Shown: positions 35,763 to 44,778 of the stretch, in pieces
Layout of the letters: the number at the start of each line of letters is the position of its first letter
How positions within the stretch are numbered: position 1 is the stretch's first letter
Assembly (NCBI GenBank): GCA_017992055.1
Contig: JAGOPK010000007.1
Coordinates: 124,001 to 188,000 of the forward strand
Length of the DNA: 64,000 nt
DNA from: Burkholderiaceae bacterium
GTDB lineage: Bacteria; Pseudomonadota; Gammaproteobacteria; Burkholderiales; Burkholderiaceae_C
Reading direction: 5' to 3'
Program-made: the position numbers and the translations under genes
The notes under the pieces: generated by a model
Told to the model about the DNA's origin: nothing
The model's input: only the letters and a program-made list of their open reading frames with translations
Databases searched by the model: none

Positions 35763-36662
35763 ATGCCCGCCCAGTACCTCGGACCCCTGCCCGGCCACGG
35801 CCGCTTCGACTACAGCGCCATCAGCCACCGGCCGGGCCACCGCTGGCCCGGCGGCGCCGGCCTGGCGGTCTACCTGGCGCTGAACCTGGAGCACTTCGCC
35901 TTTGGCGAGGGCCTGGGCGCCGGCATCGCCCCGGCCTCGCCGCAGCCCGATGTGCTCAATTACAGCTGGCGCGAGTACGGCAACCGCGTCGGCGCCTGGC
36001 GCTGCCTGGAGCTGTTCGACCAGCTGGGCTGGCCGGCCGCGGCCCTGGTCAATACCGCGCTGTACGAGCACTGCCCCGAGCTGGTGGCCGCCTGCGTGGC
36101 GCGGGGCGACGAGATCGTCGGCCATGGCCACAGCAATGCCGAGCGCCAGGCGGCGCTGGACGAACCCGGCGAGCGCGAGCTGCTGGCGCTGTGCCGCAGC
36201 CGCATCCAGCAGCACAGCGGCTGCACGCCCGCCGGCTGGCTGTCGCCCTGGATCAGCGAAAGCCGGCTCACGCCCGACCTGCTGGCCGAGACCGGCTACC
36301 GCTACACGCTGAACTGGTGCCACGACGACCAGCCGGTGGCCCTGCGCACGCGCAGCGGCCAGACGCTGTGGTCTGTGCCCTATCCGCAGGAGCTCAACGA
36401 CATCCCGGCCATCGTCGCGCGCCAGATGGACGGCAGCGACTTCGCGCAGATGATCATCGACCAGTTCGACGAGATGCTCGAACAGTCGCAGCGGCATGCA
36501 CAGCCGCTGGTGATGGGCATCGCCCTGCACCCTTACATCGTCGGCCAGCCCTACCGGCTGCGCCATCTGCGCCGCGCGCTGCAGCACATCGGCCTGGCGG
36601 CGCGTGGCGGCGGCGTGTGGCTGACGACGCCGGGCGCGATCTGCGCCCAGGTTGCGGGCTGA
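35763..36662 (+). CDS. Polysaccharide deacetylase-family (PuuE-like) hydrolase
   Basis: This 299-residue protein resembles the allantoinase/PuuE branch of NodB-type deacetylases: LAVYLALNLEHFAFGEG, NYSWREYGNRVGAWRCLELF, GDEIVGHGHSNAE, AGWLSPWISESRLTPDLLAE and LHPYIVGQPYRLRHLRRAL. Family enzymes hydrolyse C-N bonds of N-acyl groups or cyclic amides. It is divergent from the Bug-type gene 161 bp away. Substrate is not known. Confidence 0.85.
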   Translation: MPAQYLGPLPGHGRFDYSAISHRPGHRWPGGAGLAVYLALNLEHFAFGEGLGAGIAPASPQPDVLNYSWREYGNRVGAWRCLELFDQLGWPAAALVNTALYEHCPELVAACVARGDEIVGHGHSNAERQAALDEPGERELLALCRSRIQQHSGCTPAGWLSPWISESRLTPDLLAETGYRYTLNWCHDDQPVALRTRSGQTLWSVPYPQELNDIPAIVARQMDGSDFAQMIIDQFDEMLEQSQRHAQPLVMGIALHPYIVGQPYRLRHLRRALQHIGLAARGGGVWLTTPGAICAQVAG

Positions 36663-36786
36663 CCTGGCGGGCCTGGCGGGCCTGGCCCAGGCCAAAGGGA
36701 ATAGACGGAGGCACATCCACGGCGCATGTCGGCGGACCTCATTCCGTCGGATGTGTCAGGGCCGCCCGGCCGGCAAGCTGGCGGCA

Positions 36787-36805
36787 CCGCCATCGCCGAT
36801 GGCGG
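36787..36805. repeat. Perfect hairpin in leader of isochorismatase-like gene
   Basis: Arms ccgccatc and gatggcgg enclose a 3-nt loop, 32 bp before the ATG. It may be a terminator for the upstream deacetylase gene or a leader structure. Confidence 0.45.
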
Positions 36806-36836
36806 CCCCCCAACAAGCCCGATCCAGGAGCCCGCC

Positions 36837-37490
36837 ATGCCCCTTGCCCACACCGCCGCACCCAAGGCGCTGCTGACGCCCGACGACCACACCCTGGTGC
36901 TGATCGACCACCAGTCGCAGATGGCCTTTGCCGTGCGGTCCATCGATGTCGTGCAGCTGCGCAACAACGCCGGCCTGGTGGCCGGCGCCGCCCAGGCCTT
37001 CGGCGTGTCCACCCTCGTCACCAGCGTGGCCGAGAAGAGCTTCTCGGGCCCGGTGTTCGACGAGATCAAGGCCGCGCTGCCGCGTGCCGAGGTCATCGAC
37101 CGCACGACGATGAACGCCTGGGAGGACGCGCCCTTTGTCGCCCAGGTCAATGCCATCGGCAAGCCGCGCATCGTGCTCGCCGGGCTGTGGACCTCGGTGT
37201 GCATCGTCGGGCCGGCGCTGTCGGCCGTCGAGCAGGGCTATGAGGTGTTCGTCATCGCCGACGCCTGCGGCGATGTCTGCGACGAGGCCCACGAGCGCGC
37301 CATCCAGCGCATGCTGCAGGCCGGCGTGCGGCCCATGACCTCGCTGCAGTACCTGCTGGAGCTGCAGCGCGACTGGACGCGCAGCCAGACCTATGGTGCG
37401 ACCACCGGCCTGGCCAAGGTGCACGGCGGCGGCTACGGCCTGGGCATCATCTATGCCGGAGCGATGTTCGGTGCGCAGGAAGGGCACTGA
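36837..37490 (+). CDS. Isochorismatase-family hydrolase (YcaC-like)
   Basis: This 217-residue protein has the cysteine-hydrolase fold: Asp near 23 in LVLIDHQSQMAFAV, EKSFSGPVFDEI and the nucleophile Cys near 121 in LAGLWTSVCIVGPAL. It resembles YcaC and nitrilase-like isochorismatase relatives; the reaction is not known. CCAGGAG precedes the ATG at 36837; a longer upstream frame was rejected because it crosses the leader hairpin. The HD-domain gene follows by 7 bp. Confidence 0.88.
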   Translation: MPLAHTAAPKALLTPDDHTLVLIDHQSQMAFAVRSIDVVQLRNNAGLVAGAAQAFGVSTLVTSVAEKSFSGPVFDEIKAALPRAEVIDRTTMNAWEDAPFVAQVNAIGKPRIVLAGLWTSVCIVGPALSAVEQGYEVFVIADACGDVCDEAHERAIQRMLQAGVRPMTSLQYLLELQRDWTRSQTYGATTGLAKVHGGGYGLGIIYAGAMFGAQEGH

Positions 37491-37497
37491 GGCCGGC

Positions 37498-38037
37498 GTG
37501 CCGGTCGTGGTCCGGGCCTTCCCGCGGGTCGACGAGCTGCTGGCGCCGTTCACCACGGTGCTGGGCGACGACTTCCGCGGCTACCGCCACCACATCCACC
37601 GGGTGCTGAACCACTACCTGGCGCTGGCCGGCACCGACCGGCTGCCGCAGGCGGTGGAACTGGCCGCGCCCTTCCACGACCTGGGCATCTGGACCGACCG
37701 CAGCCTCGACTACCTCGAACCGTCGGTGCGCCTGGCCCACACCCACCTGGCGTCAGCCGGCCTGCTGCAGCACGCCGACGCGGTGCGCACGCTGATCGTC
37801 GAGCACCACAAGCTGAGCCGCTACCGCGGGCCGTTCGAGCGCGAGGTCGAGTGCTACCGCCGGGCCGACCTGGTCGATGTCTCGCTGGGCCTGGTGCGCT
37901 TCGGCCTGCCCGGCGCGCATCTGCGCGCCCTGCGGCAGGCGTTTCCGGATGCCGGCTTCCATCGTCGGCTGGCCCAGCTCAGCGTGCGCCAGCTGCTGCG
38001 CACGCCGCTGCGCCCGCTGCCGATGCTGCACTGGTGA
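37498..38037 (+). CDS. HD-domain protein
   Basis: This protein of about 179 residues carries an HD metal site: YRHHIHRVLNHY, then AAPFHDLGIWTD, with later His in IVEHHKLSRYRG. Similar proteins are small phosphohydrolases of unknown substrate. I place the start at a GTG (37498) with GAGG six bases upstream; a GTG at 37471 is possible. It follows the isochorismatase-like gene closely and is probably cotranscribed. Confidence 0.75.
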   Translation: MPVVVRAFPRVDELLAPFTTVLGDDFRGYRHHIHRVLNHYLALAGTDRLPQAVELAAPFHDLGIWTDRSLDYLEPSVRLAHTHLASAGLLQHADAVRTLIVEHHKLSRYRGPFEREVECYRRADLVDVSLGLVRFGLPGAHLRALRQAFPDAGFHRRLAQLSVRQLLRTPLRPLPMLHW

Positions 38038-38210
38038 CGCCCGGCCGGCCGAACCTGCTGCGCCCACTGGGCGGAAGAGGTAGACGCCGATCACCCCATG
38101 GAGGAGCGCGGCCGGCGGCACGCGGCGGCACCATCCAACACATGACCTGCCTGCGGAGCGGGTCGAACCGGCCCCACCGCCACACCGACTTCTCTTGCCA
38201 GGAGCGCACC

Positions 38211-38723
38211 ATGTTCGGACTCACCTCCCTCGGCCTGATCCACACCGCGATCGGCCTCGTTGCCCTGGTCGCCGGCGCGGCAGCGCTGCTGCGCCACGGC
38301 GCCATCTCGCCACGCGATGGCCGTGCCGGCCAGGTCTATCTGGGCGCCACGCTGTTCACCTGCCTGACCGGCTTCGGCATCTTCCAGCACGGCGGCTTCG
38401 GCCCGCCGCATGCGCTGGGCCTGCTGACCCTGCTGGTGCTGGCGCTGGCGGAACTGGCCGAACGCCGCGCCCCGTTCGGCACCGCCTCGGTCTATGTCTC
38501 GACCGTGGCCTATTCGCTGAGCTTCTTCCTGCACTTCATCCCCGGCACCACCGAGACCTTCACCCGCCTGCCGCAGGGCGCACCGCTGTTCACCGGCCCC
38601 GACGACCCGGCGCTTCAGAAGGTGGTGGGCACGCTGTTCCTGGTGTTCGTGCTGGGCGCGGGGCTGCAGGTGCGGCATCTGCGCGCACAGCGTGCGCCGC
38701 TGCGGGCCATGCGCAGCGCCTGA
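38211..38723 (+). CDS. DUF2306-like small membrane protein
   Basis: This 170-residue protein has four to five hydrophobic helices (residues about 8-28, 42-60, 66-82, 95-112 and 140-158) and a GAISPRDGRAGQVYLGATLFT loop. It looks like the DUF2306/YesK-type membrane proteins, but I cannot assign it firmly. The ATG at 38211 follows GGAGCGCACC. It stands alone between the HD gene and an alpha/beta hydrolase gene. Function is unknown. Confidence 0.65.
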   Translation: MFGLTSLGLIHTAIGLVALVAGAAALLRHGAISPRDGRAGQVYLGATLFTCLTGFGIFQHGGFGPPHALGLLTLLVLALAELAERRAPFGTASVYVSTVAYSLSFFLHFIPGTTETFTRLPQGAPLFTGPDDPALQKVVGTLFLVFVLGAGLQVRHLRAQRAPLRAMRSA

Positions 38724-38793
38724 GCCGCGTGGCCGCCGGTCGCCGTGCCACCCGATCCCGTCCAGCCACCCGCCCACCCGCCGGAGCCCCACC

Positions 38794-39681
38794 ATGCTGC
38801 CCAGCCCCCTGCACTCCCTGAACCCGGCCGCAGCCGAGTCCACCGTGGCCGCGCCCACGCAATACCTCGGCATCGATGACCAGCGCATCGCCTATCGCCT
38901 CATCGGCGCGGGCAGCGGCGTGCCGCTGCTGCTGCTGAACCGCTTTCGCGGCACCATGGACCACTGGGACCCGCTGCTGATCGACCGCATCGCCAGCGAA
39001 CGGCCGGTGCTGATGTTCGACCAGCCCGGCTTCGCCCGCTCGCAGGGCACGCCGCCCGACTCGCTGGACGGCTTTGCCGACTCGGCGGCCCGGCTGCTGG
39101 AGGCCCTGGGCCAGCCTCAGGTGGACGTGCTGGGCTTCTCGATGGGTGGCATGGTCGCGCTGCAGCTCGCGTTGAACCATCCGCAGCGGGTGCGCCGGCT
39201 GGTGATCGCCGGTTCGGGCCCCGGCTTTGTGCCCGACCTGCCGCCCGGCGTGGCACCGGCCGGCCCCGAGGTGTGGCAGGTGGCCACCAAGCCGGTCAAC
39301 GAGGACGCCGACTTCCTGTTCCTGTTCTTCGAGGACACGCCCACCAGCCAGGCCGCCGGGCGCGCCTACCTGAAGCGGCTGCACCAGCGTGCCGACGCCT
39401 TTGCCCAGCAGGTCGAGGCCGGTGCCTGGCAGGCCCAGCTGAAATCGGCCCTGGCCGTGGGCAGCGCCCAGACCTCGCTGCTGCCGCGCCTGGCCGGCGT
39501 GCGCCAGCCGGTGCTGGTGGCCAATGGCCGCCACGACATCATGGTGCCGACCTATGCCTCGTATGCGATGGCCCAGACCCTGCCGGACGCGCGCCTGGTG
39601 ATCTACCCGGACTCGGGCCATGGCTTCCTGTTCCAGTACCCGCAAGCGTTTGGCGACGAAGTGCTGCGCTTCCTGCGCTGA
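38794..39681 (+). CDS. Alpha/beta hydrolase
   Basis: This 295-residue protein is an alpha/beta hydrolase. An oxyanion-type strand LLLLNRFRGTMDHWDP is followed by the nucleophile elbow VLGFSMGGMVALQLALNH, an Asp in VANGRHDIMVP and a His in YPDSGHGFLFQ. The cap (VNEDADFLFLFFEDTPTSQA) is typical of haloperoxidase/esterase relatives. GGAG lies before the ATG at 38794. Substrate is unknown. Confidence 0.87.
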   Translation: MLPSPLHSLNPAAAESTVAAPTQYLGIDDQRIAYRLIGAGSGVPLLLLNRFRGTMDHWDPLLIDRIASERPVLMFDQPGFARSQGTPPDSLDGFADSAARLLEALGQPQVDVLGFSMGGMVALQLALNHPQRVRRLVIAGSGPGFVPDLPPGVAPAGPEVWQVATKPVNEDADFLFLFFEDTPTSQAAGRAYLKRLHQRADAFAQQVEAGAWQAQLKSALAVGSAQTSLLPRLAGVRQPVLVANGRHDIMVPTYASYAMAQTLPDARLVIYPDSGHGFLFQYPQAFGDEVLRFLR

Positions 39682-39709
39682 GCGGCTGCAATAGCCGGCG
39701 AGGCCAGCC

Positions 39710-41326
39710 ATGCACGCGCAACACGCCGGTCCGCAGCGCCGCTGGCAACGGCTGCGCGCCGGGCTGGAACCGACGCGGATCACGGCGCTGCTGGCCACGC
39801 TGGCGGCGCTGTGGCTGATGGCCGGCTGCGCCAGCCTGCCGGCCGCACCGGCGCGAACCCCGTCCTGGGCACGGGCAGCGCTGCCGCCGCAGGCGCTGCT
39901 GGGCGAGACCGCCGCGGCGCCGGCCGCCGGCCTCAGCGGCTTCCATCTGGTGCCCGATGGTGCGCAGGCCCTGCGCGCCCGGCTCGACCTGGTGCGGCGC
40001 GCGCAAAGCTCGCTGGACCTGCAGTGTTATCACCTGCAGGACGATGACAGCGGCCGCAGCCTGCTGCGCGCGCTGCGCGACGCCGCGGCCCGCGGCGTGC
40101 GCGTGCGCCTGCTGCTGGACGACCTGTACACCGCCGGCCAGGACCGGCTGCTGCTGGGCCTGGCGGCCCATCCGGGGGTCGAGCTGCGCCTGTTCAACCC
40201 CTTCCCGGCCGGCCGCGACAGCCTGGCGCGGCGCTTTGCCGCATCGCTGGCCGACCTCGGCCGCGTGCACCGACGCATGCACAACAAGCTGATGGTGGTC
40301 GACGGCGTGGTCGCCGTCGTGGGCGGGCGCAACATCGCCGACGAGTACTTCATGCGCCGGCCGGGCGACAACTTCATCGACATCGACACCCTGGTCATCG
40401 GCGCGGTGCTGCCCAGGCTGGCCGCGCAGTTCGACCGCTACTGGAACAGCCGCCACGCCTGGCCCATCGAGACCATCGCCACGGCCGCCGCAGCCGGCGT
40501 CGGCGCCGCGGCGCTGCGCCAGCAGTTCGATCAGCACATGGCGGCCTCGGCGATGCCCAACGCGGAGGGCGTGGCGGCCGGTCTGCCCCCCGGCGAGCCG
40601 CCCGCCTGGGTGTGGGCGCCGGCCGAGGCCTATGCCGACGACCCCGACAAGATCCTCGGCGACGAATCGCCGCAGGACGCGGCCGCACCGCTGGACACGC
40701 AGGGCATCCGCCACCGGCTGGTCGAGCGCATCCGCTCGGCCACGCACGAGGTCCAGGTGGCCTCGCCCTATGTGGTGCCGACGCGGCGCAGCATCGACAC
40801 GGTGGAGCTGCTGCGCCGCCGCGGCGTGCAGATGACCGTGCTGACCAACTCGCTGGCCGCCACCGACGAGCCGATGGTGCACGCCTCCTACGGCTCCTAC
40901 CGGCAGGCCCTGCTGCGCCAGGGCGTGAAGGTCTACGAGCTGGACCCGCTGCGGGTGCCCGAGACCCTGCGCATGGCCCGCATCGGCCCGGCCGTCGGCC
41001 GCCTGCACGCCAAGCTGGTGGTGGTCGATGGCCAGACGCTGTTCATCGGCTCGTTCAACTTCGACCCGCGCTCGGCCACCCACAACACCGAGCTGGGCCT
41101 GCTGGTGCACAGCCCGGAGCTGGCCGCCCAGGCGCTGGCGCTGCTGGGCCAGCTGCAGCAGCAGGGCGCCTACCGGCTGCAGCTGCGTGCCGACGGCCGG
41201 GGCATCGACTGGCTGGCGCGCGCCGCCGATGGCCGCGAGCAGCGCCACGAAGAACCCGACCCCGGCTGGTGGCGCCGCCTGCTGCTGCGCCTGATCGGCC
41301 CCTTCGTGCCCGTGGACCTGCTCTAG
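39710..41326 (+). CDS. Phospholipase D-family lipoprotein (ClsC-like)
   Basis: This 538-residue protein has two HKD motifs: HNKLMVVDG with GGRNIADEYF (His about 190) and HAKLVVVDGQ with GSFNFDPRSATHNTE (His about 433). A hydrophobic N-terminal segment ends at LMAGCASLP, a likely lipobox. The layout matches ClsC/YmdC-type cardiolipin synthases, which join phospholipids in the inner membrane. Some ClsC enzymes need a partner (YmdB), which is absent here. Confidence 0.87.
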   Translation: MHAQHAGPQRRWQRLRAGLEPTRITALLATLAALWLMAGCASLPAAPARTPSWARAALPPQALLGETAAAPAAGLSGFHLVPDGAQALRARLDLVRRAQSSLDLQCYHLQDDDSGRSLLRALRDAAARGVRVRLLLDDLYTAGQDRLLLGLAAHPGVELRLFNPFPAGRDSLARRFAASLADLGRVHRRMHNKLMVVDGVVAVVGGRNIADEYFMRRPGDNFIDIDTLVIGAVLPRLAAQFDRYWNSRHAWPIETIATAAAAGVGAAALRQQFDQHMAASAMPNAEGVAAGLPPGEPPAWVWAPAEAYADDPDKILGDESPQDAAAPLDTQGIRHRLVERIRSATHEVQVASPYVVPTRRSIDTVELLRRRGVQMTVLTNSLAATDEPMVHASYGSYRQALLRQGVKVYELDPLRVPETLRMARIGPAVGRLHAKLVVVDGQTLFIGSFNFDPRSATHNTELGLLVHSPELAAQALALLGQLQQQGAYRLQLRADGRGIDWLARAADGREQRHEEPDPGWWRRLLLRLIGPFVPVDLL

Positions 41327-41441
41327 CCGCACGGCGGCGCCGACCTGGCCAAAGGAGGTAGCCGCCGGCAGTGCCTGCCGGGGTGGTGCTTTTACCCGAT
41401 GGTGTGATGCGGCCGGCGCGGGATCCTGGGAACATCGCGCC

Positions 41442-44240
41442 ATGGGGGCGCAGGATCAGGAGCATTGTTTCGGTCCGTTCCGGCTGGTGCCGGCGCGGCG
41501 CCTGCTGCTGGAGGACGGGCAGGTGCGGCGCCTGGGCAGCCGCGCCTTCGACCTGCTGGTGGCTCTGTGCCAGCGCGCCGGCGAGGTGGTGTCCAACCAG
41601 GACCTGCTGGCCGCTGCCTGGCCCAACCGCGTGGTCGAGGAGGGCAGCCTGCGCGTGCACATCGCGGCGCTGCGCAAGGTGCTGGGCGACGGCCAGGACG
41701 GGCACCGCTACATCTCGAACGTGCCGCTGCGGGGTTATTGCTTCGTGGCGCCGCTGCTGCACGGCCAGCCGGCCGAGGCCGGCGCGCCGGCTGCGGCACC
41801 GCCCATCCCCGCGGCCACCGGCCTGCCGCCGGTGCTGACGCGCCTGGTCGGCCGCGACGAGACCATTGCCGAGCTGACGCTGCGCCTGCCGCAGCGCCGC
41901 TGCATCACGCTGGTCGGTCCAGGCGGCATGGGCAAGACCAGTGTGGCGCTGGAGGTGGCACGCCAGCTGGCCGAGACCCGAGGCCATGAGGTGGTGCTGG
42001 TCGAGCTGGCCGCGCTGCAGGACCCGGCCCTGGTGCCGCAGGCCCTGGCTTCGGTGCTGGGCATCGTCGTGCCGGTGCAGGAGCCGGTCGCTGCGCTGGC
42101 GGCCTATCTGCGCGAGAAGTCGGGACTGCTGCTGGTATTGGACAACTGCGAGCACCTGATCGCTGCCGTGGCCGAGCTGGCCGAGCGGCTGCTGCTGCAG
42201 GCCCCGGGCATCCACCTGCTGGCCACCAGCCGCGAGGCCCTGCGCATCCAGGGCGAATGGGTGCAGCGCCTGGCTTCGCTGCGCCTGCCGCCGCCGCAGA
42301 CGCTGCTCAGCGCCGAACAGGCGCTGGGCTTCGCCGCGGTGCAGCTGTTCGCCGAGCGTGCGGCCGCCCAGCTCGACGGGTTTGTGCTGCGCGACGAGGA
42401 CGTGGCCGCCGCGGTGCAGGTCTGCCGCGATGTCGACGGCATCCCGCTGGCCATCGAGCTGGCCGCCTCGGCCGTGGGCATGCTGGGCCTGGGTGGCCTG
42501 GCCCAGGGCCTGGGCGGGCGGCTGTCGCGACTGGGTCGCGGCCGCCGCACGGCGCTGCCGCGGCACCAGACCCTGCGTGCCACGCTGGACTGGAGCTTCG
42601 GCCTGCTGTCGCCCGCCGAGCAGGACCTGCTGCTGCGGCTGTCGGTGTTCCGCGGCATGTTCTCGCGGGCGGCGGCGGCGGCGGTGTCCGCCGCCGGCCC
42701 GGGCCTGTCCACCGACGAGGCGCTGGCCGGCCTGGTCGGCAAGTCGCTGCTGGTGGCCGAGGCCCAGGCCGACCAGGTGCTGTACCGGCTGCTCGAAACC
42801 ACGCGGGCCCACGCCGCCGAGCAGCTGGCCGCCACCGGCCTGCAGCCGGAGCTGGCCGCACGGCACGCCCGCCACATGCTGGCGCAGCTGCGTGACGCCG
42901 AGCGCGAACGCGACGGCCAGGTGCAGGCCGGCTGGGCCGGGGCCCATGCGCGCAGCATCGACGACCTGCGTGCCGCCGTGGCCTGGGCCTTCTCGCCGGC
43001 CGGCGACGTGGTGCTCGGCGTCGCGCTGCTGGCCTGGTCGGCCCCGCTGTGGTTTGCCCTGTCGCTGATGGCCGAGTTCCGCGGCCTGTCCGAACAGGCC
43101 CTGGCGGCCATCGACGCCGGCGCCGCGGTGGCCGACGAGGACAGCATGCGCCTGTGCGAGGCCCTGGGCCATGCGCTGTGGCACACCCGCGGCGGCGGCC
43201 CCGCCATGGCCGCGTGTTTCCGGCGCGCACTGGGCCTCGCCGAGCGGCTGAGCGCCACCGCCTACCGCCTGCGCTGCCTGTGGGGCCTCTGGCTGATCTG
43301 CAACACCGTGGGCGACTATGCGGGCTCCAAGCGGCTGGCCGAGGAGTTCGGCCTGATCGCCGCCGCTTCGCCCGAGAGCGGCACCCAGCTCACCCATGAG
43401 CGCATGATGTCGCTCGGCCTGCACTACCACGGCGAGCAGGCCCGTGCCCGCATGCATGCCGAGCGTGTGCTGCAGCATCCGCTGACCATCAACCACACGG
43501 CGCGCAACAGCGGCTTCCAGTTCGACCAGCGGGTGGCCGCGCTGACGGTGATGGCGCGCATCCTGTGGTGCCAGGGCTTTGCCGACCAGGCGCTGCGGCG
43601 CGCGCAGGAGGCGGTGGACGAGGCCCTTGCCATCGACCATGCGCTGTCGCTGTGCTACGCGGTGGCCAATGGCTGCGCGCCGGTGGCCTTCTGGGTCGGC
43701 GACCTGGCGGCCGCGCGGCGCTACACCGATCTGCTGCAGCAGCGCGCCGACGAGCGCTCGCTGTACTTCTGGCAGGCCTTCGCCAGCGCCTACCGGCTGC
43801 TGCTGGACCTGCAGGACGGCCAGACCGATCCGCCCTCGCTCAGCGCGCTGCAGCATCCGGCCATGGGCACCTTGCTGCGCGAGACCCTGTGCACCGTGCA
43901 GCCGTCGCTGGCCGACGAGGCCCTGCTGGCGCGCGGCCTGCGCAACGAGGCCGGGTGGTGCACGCCCGAGCTGCTGCGCCTGCAGGGCGAGCGCGAGCAG
44001 GCCGCCGGCCGCAGCGCTGCGGCGCAGGCGCTGTTCGAGCGCGGCATCGTGCTGGCGGCCCAGCAGCAGGCCCTGGCCTGGGAGCTGCGCTGCACCACCA
44101 GCCTGGCGCGCAGCCTGGAGCAGGCGGGCGAGCGCACGCTGGCCCACCAGCGCCTGCAGCGCGTGCTGTGCCGCTTCAGCGAAGGCGCGCTCAGCGCCGA
44201 CCTGCGCCAGGCCAGCGAGCTCATCCGCCGCTGGCAATGA
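41442..44240 (+). CDS. Winged-helix/NTPase regulator with TPR-like tail (copy A)
   Basis: This 932-residue protein joins an OmpR-type winged helix (residues about 8-103: SRAFDLLVALCQRAGEVVSN; LRVHIAALRKVLG; YISNVPLRGYCFV) to an AAA/STAND-type NTPase with Walker A GPGGMGKTS (about 159-167) and Walker B LLLVLDNCEHL (about 229-239), followed by a helical domain and a long TPR-like repeat region. It resembles the predicted-ATPase/winged-helix proteins of proteobacteria and lacks a SARP/BTAD domain. It probably binds DNA in response to a ligand sensed by the helical tail. A paralogue lies at 46684. Confidence 0.85.
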   Translation: MGAQDQEHCFGPFRLVPARRLLLEDGQVRRLGSRAFDLLVALCQRAGEVVSNQDLLAAAWPNRVVEEGSLRVHIAALRKVLGDGQDGHRYISNVPLRGYCFVAPLLHGQPAEAGAPAAAPPIPAATGLPPVLTRLVGRDETIAELTLRLPQRRCITLVGPGGMGKTSVALEVARQLAETRGHEVVLVELAALQDPALVPQALASVLGIVVPVQEPVAALAAYLREKSGLLLVLDNCEHLIAAVAELAERLLLQAPGIHLLATSREALRIQGEWVQRLASLRLPPPQTLLSAEQALGFAAVQLFAERAAAQLDGFVLRDEDVAAAVQVCRDVDGIPLAIELAASAVGMLGLGGLAQGLGGRLSRLGRGRRTALPRHQTLRATLDWSFGLLSPAEQDLLLRLSVFRGMFSRAAAAAVSAAGPGLSTDEALAGLVGKSLLVAEAQADQVLYRLLETTRAHAAEQLAATGLQPELAARHARHMLAQLRDAERERDGQVQAGWAGAHARSIDDLRAAVAWAFSPAGDVVLGVALLAWSAPLWFALSLMAEFRGLSEQALAAIDAGAAVADEDSMRLCEALGHALWHTRGGGPAMAACFRRALGLAERLSATAYRLRCLWGLWLICNTVGDYAGSKRLAEEFGLIAAASPESGTQLTHERMMSLGLHYHGEQARARMHAERVLQHPLTINHTARNSGFQFDQRVAALTVMARILWCQGFADQALRRAQEAVDEALAIDHALSLCYAVANGCAPVAFWVGDLAAARRYTDLLQQRADERSLYFWQAFASAYRLLLDLQDGQTDPPSLSALQHPAMGTLLRETLCTVQPSLADEALLARGLRNEAGWCTPELLRLQGEREQAAGRSAAAQALFERGIVLAAQQQALAWELRCTTSLARSLEQAGERTLAHQRLQRVLCRFSEGALSADLRQASELIRRWQ

Positions 44241-44697
44241 AGCGGTCCAGCCGCGCAGCCTGCCGCACCTCGTCGGGCTGGCGGTCGAGCCGGTCGGCCG
44301 GTGCGGCGCCGCCCAATGCGCTGTTGGCACGGGCCCACCACTGCAGCAGTTCGCCGTCGTCGAACACCGGTGCCAGCTCGGCCATCGCCGGCTCCAGCCC
44401 GGGCTTCAGGCCCGATGCCAAGGCACCGAACTGAAACCGCGGCAGCAGGGTCTGGCCTGCCAGGCTCAGGCTCAGCACCCGGCGCTCGACGATCCAGCGC
44501 GCCAGCAGCGACAGCGGCTGGCTCGAACTGCGGCGCAGCGCCAGCAGCAGCGCATCGGCCGTGACCAGGCCGCCGCTGCGCTGGTAGCCCTGGCGCAGCA
44601 GCTCCAGGTCGCCCGCCGGCGGCCGGCGCGCAGGGGCAGGGCCGCGGGTCAGCGGGCGAAGCCGGGGCGGGGACATCGGGGGCAGAGCGGTGTGCAT
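44221..44697 (-). CDS. Hypothetical protein with MbcA/ParS-like C-terminus
   Basis: This 158-residue protein has a Pro/Arg-rich start, a middle VTADALLLALRRSSSQPLSLL helix and the C-terminal segment FDDGELLQWWARANSALGG followed by ADRLDRQPDEVRQAARLDRF. The last part resembles the toxin-binding domain of Xre/MbcA/ParS antitoxins. No RES-type toxin is adjacent, so the link to toxin-antitoxin systems is only a structural hint. It overlaps the convergent NTPase gene by 20 bp. Related proteins of unknown function occur in Burkholderiales. Confidence 0.6.
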   Translation of the reverse strand: MHTALPPMSPPRLRPLTRGPAPARRPPAGDLELLRQGYQRSGGLVTADALLLALRRSSSQPLSLLARWIVERRVLSLSLAGQTLLPRFQFGALASGLKPGLEPAMAELAPVFDDGELLQWWARANSALGGAAPADRLDRQPDEVRQAARLDRFIASGG

Positions 44698-44778
44698 GGC
44701 GCCACTGTGGGCCGTGGGCCGGCACCGCGCCTCCCGCCGGGGCCCAGGGCCAAGCGCCCGCCCTCGGCAGAGCCCGGC

